Shown here in pieces: positions 1 through 5,541 of a stretch of 5,541 nucleotides of DNA. The position numbers and the translations under genes are program-made. A model generated the notes under the pieces. The model was not told where the DNA came from, did not search any database, and was given only the letters and a program-made list of their open reading frames with translations. Source of the stretch: an uncultured Odoribacter sp. Its GTDB lineage: Bacteria; Bacteroidota; Bacteroidia; Bacteroidales; Marinifilaceae. The stretch's first letter is position 1, and each line of letters begins with the position of its first letter. The stretch is from NCBI GenBank assembly GCA_947039985.1, contig CAMRAP010000124.1, positions 1 through 5,541 on the forward strand. The letters run 5' to 3'.

Positions 1-1
1 A

Positions 2-901
2 GAGATGAAAACAATAGCTACTTTCGCTGAGCCTAAAGATTATCAATTGGAATCAGAGGTGATGAATGCTCACCAAAAAAGTAGTATTGGTAATGCTTTA
101 ATCAAAACGTATATGGAGCGAGATTACATTGTTCCTGAGAAATTTGAAGATTTTATTTACTTGAGTCTAGTGATGCAGGGAAAGGGAATGCGACAAGGAT
201 TTGAAGCTCATCGTCGCAATCGTCCCTATTGTATGGGAACACTGTATTGGCAATTAAATGACAGTTGGCCTGTTGTTTCTTGGTCGAGTATCGATTACTA
301 TGGAAATTGGAAAGCTCTTCATTATCAAGCGCAGCGGGCATTTGCGCCTATATTGATTGATGCTATACAGCAGGGGGATAGTTTACAGATTTGGATACTT
401 TCAGATAAACTAGAGGATATGAATAATATGACTTTGGAGCTGAATGTGTTTGATTTTCAAGGAAAGATGAAGAGTCGGAAGAAAATAAAAACAAGTATTG
501 TTGCGAATACATCGGCTAAGGTATGGGAAGAAAATCTAAGTTCTCTTTTGACAAGCGAACAGATGAGTGAGTGTTATTTATTGCTGACCTTAAAAGATCA
601 TTCGGGTAAAAAAGTGAGTGAGGAGACCTACTTCTTTAAAAAGCCCAAGGAGTTGAATTTGCCAAAAGCTAATCTAAAATGGAAAGTAAAAACAGAGGAT
701 GGTGTTTGCGAACTGACATTAAGTTCTTCTCAATTAGCGAAGGATGTTTTTATAGAAATACCTATACAAGGAGCTAGTTTTAGTGATAACTTCTTTGATT
801 TATTGCCTAAAAAATCCCGTAAAATTACGATTACTTCGCCTGCCATAAAGAAAGGGCAAGTCTTGGATGTGAAGATAAGACATTTACAAAGCATTTATTA
901 A
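2..901 (+). CDS. GH2 beta-mannosidase, 3' part only (truncated by the window edge)
   Basis: The reading frame is open to the left edge (codon 2-4 is Glu), so the ATG at 5 is an internal Met and not the start. Seen: 299 residues. The first ~110 are the end of a GH2 TIM barrel, with the motif GTLYWQLNDSWPVVSWSSID (residues ~79-98 counted from the Met at 5) and then YYGNWKALHY, both highly characteristic of beta-mannosidases. About 190 residues of beta-rich sequence follow, fitting the two Ig-like C-terminal domains of the family. Family knowledge: these enzymes are about 850 residues and hydrolyse non-reducing beta-mannosyl residues such as Man-beta-1,4-GlcNAc. The nucleophile Glu normally sits in an SE-x-G-x-QSFPE-type segment, and the Glu-Met at the left edge looks like the end of that segment, so the catalytic pair should be just outside. 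Signal peptide and cellular location cannot be judged. The hexosaminidase gene begins 21 nt downstream with no hairpin between, so co-transcription is likely. Product call strong; exact substrate inferred. Confidence 0.93.
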   Translation, partial: EMKTIATFAEPKDYQLESEVMNAHQKSSIGNALIKTYMERDYIVPEKFEDFIYLSLVMQGKGMRQGFEAHRRNRPYCMGTLYWQLNDSWPVVSWSSIDYYGNWKALHYQAQRAFAPILIDAIQQGDSLQIWILSDKLEDMNNMTLELNVFDFQGKMKSRKKIKTSIVANTSAKVWEENLSSLLTSEQMSECYLLLTLKDHSGKKVSEETYFFKKPKELNLPKANLKWKVKTEDGVCELTLSSSQLAKDVFIEIPIQGASFSDNFFDLLPKKSRKITITSPAIKKGQVLDVKIRHLQSIY

Positions 902-922
902 TATTAATTTAGATACCTAACT

Positions 923-982
923 ATGAAAAAATTATTTACTAGCATGTTAAGCGGTCTATTACTAGGACTGCTTGTGTCTTGT
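923..982 (+). other. Lipoprotein signal peptide and lipobox of the GH20 enzyme
   Basis: Residues 1-20 show a Lys-Lys n-region, a Leu/Gly-rich hydrophobic core and the lipobox LVSC, with the lipidated Cys20 at 980-982. This predicts export and signal peptidase II processing. The residues after the Cys are SSKQESAD: polar with only late acidic residues, not the strong Ser-Asp/Glu run known as the Bacteroides surface lipoprotein export signal. Periplasmic-facing or surface location is therefore undecided. Confidence 0.9.
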
Positions 983-3244
983 AGTTCAAAGCAAGAGTCT
1001 GCGGATTATGGAGTAATTCCATTGCCTCAAGAGATTACACTTGGAAACTCTACTCCTTTTATCTTGAGTGATGGAGTAAAGATTTTGTATCCAGCAGGGA
1101 ATGCAAGCATGGAGAAAAATGCAGACTTCTTAGCGGAGTACATCAAAGAGTCAACAGGTAAAAATCTAGTGGTAGAAGCTGGAACAGCAGGAGACAATGC
1201 CATTGTATTGTCTTTAGGCATGAAATCTGATAAGTCAGAAGCTTACCAATTGAAAGTGACTAGCAAGGGCGTGAGTATTACTGCCCCAACAGAAGCTGGG
1301 GTGTTTTATGGTGTACAGACTCTAAGAAAATCACTACCTATAGTGAAAGATGTTGAGATTGTACTACCTGAGGTGGTTATAAATGATGTTCCACGCTTTG
1401 AATATCGTGGTATGATGTTGGATGTGTCACGTCATTTTTTCTCGGTGGATTCCATTAAGCGTTACATTGATTTGTTAGCTTTGCATAATATGAATCGTTT
1501 CCATTGGCATTTGACTGACGATCAAGGTTGGAGAATTGAGATCAAGCAATATCCTGAATTGACAGAGAGTGGTTCGAAGCGTAAGGAAACAGTTATCGGT
1601 AAGAATTCAGGCAAATACGATGGAAAGCCTTATGGAGGATTTTATACTCAAGAGGATGCAAAAGAGATAGTTGCTTATGCAAAAGATCGTTTTATCACTG
1701 TTATTCCTGAAATAGACCTACCTGGTCATATGTTGGGAGCATTGTCTGTTTATCCTGAATTAGGTTGTACGGGTGGACCATATGAAACCTGGACACAGTG
1801 GGGAGTTTCTGATGACGTACTTTGTGCTGGAAATGCTAAATCTTTGGAATTTGTAAAGGATGTATTGGGTGAATTATTAACGATTTTCCCCTCAGAATAT
1901 ATTCATATCGGTGGTGACGAATGTCCTAAAACACGATGGGCTAAATGTAAGAAATGTCAAGCTAAAATTAAGGCATTACGTTTGAAAGGAGATAAAAGTC
2001 ATAGCAAAGAGGAGCGTTTACAGAGTTACTTTATTACCTCTGTAAGTGAATTTTTAGCCGAGAACAACCGCAAGATGATTGGTTGGGATGAAATACTAGA
2101 AGGTGGATTAGCTCCAAATGCTACGGTTATGGCATGGCGTGGTGTAAATAACGGTCTTCAGGCAGTTGCATTGAAACATAATGTGATTATGACACCAACG
2201 TCTCATCTTTATTTTGATTATTACCAATCTATAAATGAGCAAGAGCCGCTTGCAATTGGAGGATATCTTCCTCTTGAAAAGGTGTATAGCTTTGATCCTA
2301 TTCCTGATCATTTGAGTAAGGAAGACAAGAAGTTTATAGTTGGTGTACAAGCAAATATATGGACGGAGTATATGCCAAGTTTTAGTCATGTTGAATATAT
2401 GCTTCTACCACGAATGGATGCTTTGGCTGAGGTTCAATGGACGGAACCTACGAATAAGAACTATGATAACTTCTTGACTCGTATGCCTAAAATGTTTGCT
2501 CTCTATAATCTTTATGGATATAATTACGGCAAGCATCTATTTGATATTACAACCTCTTTTGTTCCTAATAGTAAAAATAAAACCTTGGATGTCACTCTAT
2601 CTACACTTGACGGTGCAGATATTTATTACACCTTAGATGGAACAGAACCAACTGCAAGTTCTCCAAAATATACAAAACCTGTCATGGTTAATGAAAGTTG
2701 TACATTTAAATCTATGGCTATTCGTCCAATTGGTAATAGTGTGGTTTTTTCTGAGAAGATCAATCTAAATAAAGCAAGTTTGAAGCCTATCACAATGCTT
2801 CAACCAGTGAATAAGCAATATGAATTCGAAGGTGCTCCAACTTTGGTTGATGGTTTGCGAGGGACTGTGAATTATAAAACTGGTCGTTGGATTGCTTTCT
2901 ATCGTAATGATATGGAAGCAGTTGTTGATTTACAACAGTCAACTGAGATTTCTAGCGCAGAGATTGTCACTTGTGTTGAAAAAGGAGATTGGGTTTTTGA
3001 TGCTAGAGGATTTGCGATAGAGGTGTCTGAGGATGGAAAAACTTATACGAGTGTTGCATCTGAAGAGTATCCAGCTATGACAAATGAGGATAGAAATGGA
3101 CTTTTCACTCATACACTAAAGTTTGATGCAGTGAAGACTCGCTACGTGAAAGTGATTGTAAAATCTGAACAATCTATTCCATCGTGGCATGGAGGAAAAG
3201 GGAAGCCTGGTTTTCTTTTTATTGACGAGATAATTTTGAATTAG
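923..3244 (+). CDS. Beta-N-acetylhexosaminidase, GH20, four-domain lipoprotein
   Basis: A complete 773-residue exo-enzyme that should release terminal beta-GlcNAc or beta-GalNAc by the substrate-assisted GH20 mechanism. Order: lipoprotein signal peptide (1-19, Cys20); GH20b N-terminal domain (~30-155); GH20 barrel (~157-520); chitobiase/hexosaminidase C-terminal beta-sandwich (~545-612, with YYTLDGTEPT at 568-577); F5/8 type C discoidin-like domain, possibly CBM32 (~620-773). Active-site residues visible: Arg162 in YRGMMLD, HWHLTDDQGW at 194-203, the catalytic pair Asp332-Glu333 in HIGGDECP, Tyr430 and Asp432 in SHLYFDYY, and Trp480/Glu482 in NIWTEY. All expected residues are present, so it should be active. 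The start is supported by the MKK signal peptide; no clear Shine-Dalgarno precedes it, which is normal in Bacteroidota. It lies between the beta-mannosidase (21 nt) and the ROK kinase (6 nt), suggesting a role in N-glycan or other GlcNAc-containing host glycan breakdown. Linkage specificity cannot be read from the sequence. Confidence 0.96.
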   Translation: MKKLFTSMLSGLLLGLLVSCSSKQESADYGVIPLPQEITLGNSTPFILSDGVKILYPAGNASMEKNADFLAEYIKESTGKNLVVEAGTAGDNAIVLSLGMKSDKSEAYQLKVTSKGVSITAPTEAGVFYGVQTLRKSLPIVKDVEIVLPEVVINDVPRFEYRGMMLDVSRHFFSVDSIKRYIDLLALHNMNRFHWHLTDDQGWRIEIKQYPELTESGSKRKETVIGKNSGKYDGKPYGGFYTQEDAKEIVAYAKDRFITVIPEIDLPGHMLGALSVYPELGCTGGPYETWTQWGVSDDVLCAGNAKSLEFVKDVLGELLTIFPSEYIHIGGDECPKTRWAKCKKCQAKIKALRLKGDKSHSKEERLQSYFITSVSEFLAENNRKMIGWDEILEGGLAPNATVMAWRGVNNGLQAVALKHNVIMTPTSHLYFDYYQSINEQEPLAIGGYLPLEKVYSFDPIPDHLSKEDKKFIVGVQANIWTEYMPSFSHVEYMLLPRMDALAEVQWTEPTNKNYDNFLTRMPKMFALYNLYGYNYGKHLFDITTSFVPNSKNKTLDVTLSTLDGADIYYTLDGTEPTASSPKYTKPVMVNESCTFKSMAIRPIGNSVVFSEKINLNKASLKPITMLQPVNKQYEFEGAPTLVDGLRGTVNYKTGRWIAFYRNDMEAVVDLQQSTEISSAEIVTCVEKGDWVFDARGFAIEVSEDGKTYTSVASEEYPAMTNEDRNGLFTHTLKFDAVKTRYVKVIVKSEQSIPSWHGGKGKPGFLFIDEIILN

Positions 3245-3250
3245 AATAGG

Positions 3251-4138
3251 ATGGAAAAATACGTATTAGGAGTTGATATTGGAGGATCTCATATCGCTTG
3301 TCAAATTGTTGATTTGAATACTTGTGAGTTATTAGCTGATACTTATGTTGAGGTGAAAGTATGTGAAAACGAGACTGCTGGTGTCATTCTTGCCGCTTGG
3401 GAAAAAGCATTGAAAGTGTGCTTGGGAAAATCTGGTAGTAAGACTATTTTGGGTATTGGTGTAGCTATACCGTCTCCCTTTGATTTTACGGGGGGAATAG
3501 CTATGGCAGATCATAAATTTGCTGCCTTAAAGGGACTGAATGTTCGAGATGAGTTGCATAAAGTAACAGGTGTAGCACTTGAATCGATCCTATTTACTAA
3601 TGATGCTGCTGCATTTGGCATGGGAGCATGGAGAATAGGAGGAGGTAATGACGGTCACTTAATAGGTGTTACCTTAGGAACAGGCTTTGGTGCTTGTTTC
3701 GTGGTGGATGGATGTTATGCCACTTATGGACCGGGAGTCCCTATTGGTGGCGAGCTATGGAACTATCCTTTTCGTGGAGTGATAGCCGAAGATTATGTTT
3801 CAACACGTTGGTTTGAGAAACGATTTAATGAGTTGACCTCTGAAAAAATACAAGGAGTGAAAGGAATGATTGATTTCTGTGAAAGTGGAAAATATCAATC
3901 TGAAACAGATCAGGTTTTTCAAGAATTTTCAAATTTATTTGGTGAGATTATGCTGCCTTTTATGCAGAGATTCAAAGCAAAACAATTGGTTATAGGAGGG
4001 GGGATGGTGTTGTCTCAGCAACGTTTCTTGCCTTTGATTCAGAGCTATTTTAAAGCAAATGGTGTGAATGCAGAAGTTTCTACTTTGACAGATACTACTT
4101 CAACTATTATCGTTGGAGCTGCTACATTGTGTAGTTGA
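3251..4138 (+). CDS. ROK-family sugar kinase lacking the canonical zinc motif
   Basis: A 295-residue protein of normal ROK length with no N-terminal helix-turn-helix, so it is read as a kinase and not a ROK repressor. No signal peptide, hence cytoplasmic; expected to phosphorylate a hexose or N-acetylhexosamine with ATP. Motifs: phosphate-binding DIGGSH at 9-14, catalytic Asp118 in TNDAAAFG, glycine-rich GTGFGA at 143-148, sugar-site Glu168 in GGELWNYP, Glu180 in AEDYVS, and the nucleotide-binding VIGGGM at 247-252. Odd: the usual ROK ExGH plus CxCGxxGCxE zinc segment is absent. Asn171 stands where His is expected, no Cys lies between the two Glu residues, and they are only 12 apart, so the zinc loop seems deleted. 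The gene starts 6 nt after the hexosaminidase stop, so the two are tightly coupled. Family knowledge: Bacteroides fragilis RokA is a ROK hexokinase acting on hexoses and GlcNAc. Substrate here is not known; GlcNAc or mannose would fit the neighbours. Confidence 0.9.
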   Translation: MEKYVLGVDIGGSHIACQIVDLNTCELLADTYVEVKVCENETAGVILAAWEKALKVCLGKSGSKTILGIGVAIPSPFDFTGGIAMADHKFAALKGLNVRDELHKVTGVALESILFTNDAAAFGMGAWRIGGGNDGHLIGVTLGTGFGACFVVDGCYATYGPGVPIGGELWNYPFRGVIAEDYVSTRWFEKRFNELTSEKIQGVKGMIDFCESGKYQSETDQVFQEFSNLFGEIMLPFMQRFKAKQLVIGGGMVLSQQRFLPLIQSYFKANGVNAEVSTLTDTTSTIIVGAATLCS

Positions 4139-4145
4139 TACTTAT

Positions 4146-4200
4146 AAATTCGTATGGGTTAATATTTGAAAACAATACAAATGATTTCCCATACGAGTTT
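4146..4200. terminator. Long imperfect hairpin, probable terminator of the glycosidase-kinase operon
   Basis: The arm AAATTCGTATGGG (4146-4158) pairs with CCCATACGAGTTT (4188-4200): 13 bp with one G-U wobble (4149/4197). The 29-nt interior can also fold, as ATTTG (4164-4168) pairs with CAAAT (4178-4182) around a 9-nt loop, giving one long interrupted stem. The 3' arm ends in a T run (4198-4201). It begins 7 nt after the kinase stop, the expected place for an intrinsic terminator, and ends 30 nt before the propeller gene. The T run is short and the structure is interrupted, so strength is uncertain. The 13-bp stem is also symmetric enough to be a regulatory element of the next gene's leader. 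Confidence 0.65.
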
Positions 4201-4210
4201 TAATAGAAAT

Positions 4211-4218
4211 AGAGGTGG
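4211..4218 (+). promoter_or_regulatory. Purine-rich possible ribosome binding site of the propeller gene
   Basis: AGAGGTGG lies 12 nt before the ATG at 4231 and 21 nt before the alternative ATG at 4240. The spacing favours 4231, although it is long for a Shine-Dalgarno site, and this phylum relies little on such sites. Confidence 0.35.
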
Positions 4219-4230
4219 TTTAGATATAAT

Positions 4231-4308
4231 ATGGATACTATGAAAATATTTTTTTTTAATGCGTCAATTTTCTGCATATCACTTTTTTTGCTTGTTTTTC
4301 AGTCATGT
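4231..4308 (+). other. Lipoprotein signal peptide of the propeller protein
   Basis: A Phe/Ile/Leu-rich hydrophobic segment (residues ~6-23) ends in FQSC, with the presumed lipidated Cys26 at 4306-4308. The lipobox is loose (Phe at -3, Gln at -2), which is tolerated in Bacteroidota lipoproteins. The next residues, SNQQKEKTE, are polar and charged, and no classic acidic surface-export run is seen. Confidence 0.75.
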
Positions 4309-5412
4309 AGTAATCAACAGAAAGAGAAGACAGAAGCAATTATCATACCTGTTCCAGATGTAGAAACAATTTCTCATTTAGATTCTGTTTTCTCTACAGT
4401 TAGTTTTCTTCCTTTGGAAACCGATGATGACTGCTTAATCACTCGGGTGCGAAGTCTACAAATACAAGATTCTTTAATTTATATCAACGACAATGGTAGA
4501 AGGTTATTGGTCTTTGATCTTCATGGCAAGTTTATCCGACAAATAGGGGCAAGAGGAAAAGGTTATGGAGAATATTTGCATATGAATGACTGGATAGTAG
4601 ACAGTAATCAAATTGAGATATTAGATTATAGGAAAATCAGAATATACACCCTTGACGGAAAATATATCCAAGAAAAGCCTTTTAATCTGATAAATGATAA
4701 CATCTATTGTAATGCGGGGGCTTTTGCACGTTCTCCTTTTGGTGGTTATTATTTGTGGGGAGGTACCGTAGGCGTACCAGATTTTGATAAAGGTAGATAT
4801 TTGATGTATGAAGTAGATAAGGATATGAAATTAAAACAAGGTCACTTCCCTATAAAGCGAGAGGGAGGAAGTGTTCCTCGTCGCTTTTCCTACTATCAGG
4901 ATGTAATAATTGTCGATCCAACCTATGGAGATTATAATATTTACCAAATAGACAGACAGGGAAATATTTCATCACGTTACTTTTTTGATTTCGGGGGGAG
5001 AGCTTTTATTGATGAACTTCCTGCTCCAAAGAAAATACCACAAGCTCGTCCAGAGAGAACTAATAGATTTGATGATTTTGTTGTCCAATGCCTACATTTT
5101 ATAGAAACAGATGATTGTATTCATTTGACTTTTAACTTTAAAAACTCAGCACACACGGTATTGGTGAATAAGGCTAATTCTAAAACCTATATTCTAAAAG
5201 CACGTACTCCTGCAAAAGATGAATTTCGTTTTTGGACAGCAATTTATGCCTATAATGATCAATTAATCTATCCGATAAATGCTACTTCGTTTATTGGAGA
5301 ATGTGAGCGTTTGTCTCCTGAATATCTGAAAGAGTTAAATATTGAAGATTATAAAAGTAAAGTGAATGAATCTGATAATCCCGTTTTGGTGTTTTATAAA
5401 CTGAAAAAGTAA
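4231..5412 (+). CDS. 6-bladed beta-propeller lipoprotein, function unknown
   Basis: A 393-residue protein with a lipoprotein signal (Cys26) followed by a beta-propeller-type domain at ~45-390. Recognisable: the N-terminal strand pattern VSFLPLETDDDCLI, then LLVFDLHGKFIRQIG followed by ARGKGYGEY. This is the hallmark blade (hydrophobic-FD-x-x-GKF-x-RQIG-x-x-G-x-GxGEY) of the 6-bladed beta-propeller/BF3164-like lipoproteins abundant in Bacteroides and relatives. Related blade motifs recur (RIYTLDGKYIQ, NIYQIDRQGNISSRYF), and the end ESDNPVLVFYKLKK is also typical. Family knowledge: these exported proteins are numerous in the phylum and have no established enzymatic activity. The ATG at 4231 was chosen over 4240 because of the upstream purine-rich stretch; starting at Met4 would give a more usual MK signal peptide and the same mature protein. 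It is 92 nt from the kinase, across a probable terminator, so its link to glycan degradation is only positional. A 9-T tract sits at codons 7-9. Confidence 0.88.
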   Translation: MDTMKIFFFNASIFCISLFLLVFQSCSNQQKEKTEAIIIPVPDVETISHLDSVFSTVSFLPLETDDDCLITRVRSLQIQDSLIYINDNGRRLLVFDLHGKFIRQIGARGKGYGEYLHMNDWIVDSNQIEILDYRKIRIYTLDGKYIQEKPFNLINDNIYCNAGAFARSPFGGYYLWGGTVGVPDFDKGRYLMYEVDKDMKLKQGHFPIKREGGSVPRRFSYYQDVIIVDPTYGDYNIYQIDRQGNISSRYFFDFGGRAFIDELPAPKKIPQARPERTNRFDDFVVQCLHFIETDDCIHLTFNFKNSAHTVLVNKANSKTYILKARTPAKDEFRFWTAIYAYNDQLIYPINATSFIGECERLSPEYLKELNIEDYKSKVNESDNPVLVFYKLKK

Positions 5413-5541
5413 AACTGATCAAACACGCTGTCTTTTAATCAATGAAAGAAGATGTATTTATCTCATCGTTAAATTTTTATCCGTTAAAACGAAAATTTAA
5501 ATATAAAAAACTTGCTCATTAGTATATCTTGAGACTAAGGA
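5413..5541. other. AT-rich non-coding tail, probably leader of an off-window gene
   Basis: 129 nt after the propeller stop with no convincing gene. It contains an AT-only inverted repeat (5469-5500), the short direct repeat CGTTAAA (5467-5473 and 5482-5488), and a weak 6-bp stem at 5431-5449 that is not convincing as a terminator. No clear Bacteroides-type promoter (TTG near -33, TAnnTTTG near -7, about 20 nt apart) was found. Confidence 0.5.
5469..5500. repeat. AT-only inverted repeat
   Basis: TTAAATTTT (5469-5477) is the exact reverse complement of AAAATTTAA (5492-5500). A wobble pair (5478/5491) extends the stem to 10 bp around a 12-nt loop. It lies 56 nt after the propeller stop. Made only of A and T, it would be a weak RNA stem; it could equally be a protein-binding site in the leader of a following gene, or chance in AT-rich DNA. 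Confidence 0.4.

Noticed and set aside
5..901. The ATG at 5 as the true start of a 298-residue protein
   Set aside because: The frame is open to the window edge, and the sequence from the first codon is the interior of a GH2 beta-mannosidase, so it is a partial gene.
2108..2389. A 93-codon minus-strand ORF inside the hexosaminidase gene
   Set aside because: It lies wholly antisense to conserved GH20 catalytic-domain sequence and has no recognisable motif. The same applies to the smaller antisense frames at 153-341, 1027-1221 and 3332-3514.
3251..4138. The ROK protein as a transcriptional repressor
   Set aside because: The protein starts directly at the phosphate-binding motif and has no N-terminal winged-helix DNA-binding domain.
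4139..4230. A Bacteroides-type promoter for the propeller gene
   Set aside because: AATATTTG (4161-4168) is one base off the -7 consensus TAnnTTTG, but no TTG lies about 20 nt upstream and it falls inside the hairpin. A TATAAT-like string (4225-4230) abuts the start codon and is too close to be a -10 box for this gene.
5431..5449. A 6-bp stem after the propeller gene as its terminator
   Set aside because: The stem is A/T-dominated with one wobble pair and is not followed by a T run, so it is too weak to call.
5442..5522. A 26-codon ORF on the + strand (begins MKEDVFISSL, ends KKLAH) after the propeller gene
   Set aside because: Very short, no Shine-Dalgarno, overlaps the AT-only inverted repeat, and resembles no peptide I know. 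Kept only as a remote possibility.

Overview
The window looks like chromosomal DNA of a glycan-degrading Bacteroidota bacterium, of the Bacteroides/Parabacteroides/Tannerella type. Four things point there: AT-rich coding DNA, lipoprotein signal peptides of the Bacteroides style, little Shine-Dalgarno sequence ahead of most genes, and a gene set (GH2 beta-mannosidase, GH20 beta-hexosaminidase, ROK sugar kinase, 6-bladed beta-propeller lipoprotein) that is typical of this phylum. The genus cannot be fixed from this sequence alone. All four genes lie on the + strand.

Layout. (1) 2-901 is the 3' part of a GH2 beta-mannosidase gene; its N-terminus and probably both catalytic glutamates lie off the left edge. 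(2) 923-3244 is a complete four-domain GH20 beta-N-acetylhexosaminidase lipoprotein with the catalytic Asp-Glu pair intact. (3) 3251-4138 is a ROK-family sugar kinase that lacks the usual ROK zinc-binding Cys/His motif. The gaps between these three genes are only 21 and 6 nt, so they are almost certainly co-transcribed. (4) 4146-4200 is a long imperfect hairpin followed by a short T run, probably the operon terminator. (5) 4231-5412 is a lipoprotein with a 6-bladed beta-propeller fold and unknown function, probably a separate transcription unit. (6) 5413-5541 is AT-rich and has no convincing gene; it holds an AT-only inverted repeat.

How the genes fit together (inference). Beta-mannosidase and beta-hexosaminidase could take apart the Man-beta-1,4-GlcNAc-beta-1,4-GlcNAc core of host N-glycans. 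The kinase would then phosphorylate a released sugar (GlcNAc, mannose or another hexose) in the cytoplasm. From memory, adjacent GH2 beta-mannosidase and GH20 genes also occur in sialic-acid/N-glycan loci of gut and oral Bacteroidota. No SusC/SusD pair, regulator or transporter is visible here, so assignment to a specific polysaccharide utilization locus is not proven.

Nothing in the window is clearly a new biological system. The points most worth a second look are the zinc-motif-less ROK kinase, the propeller lipoprotein with a 9-T tract in its signal-peptide region, and the unusual two-part hairpin between the operon and the propeller gene.
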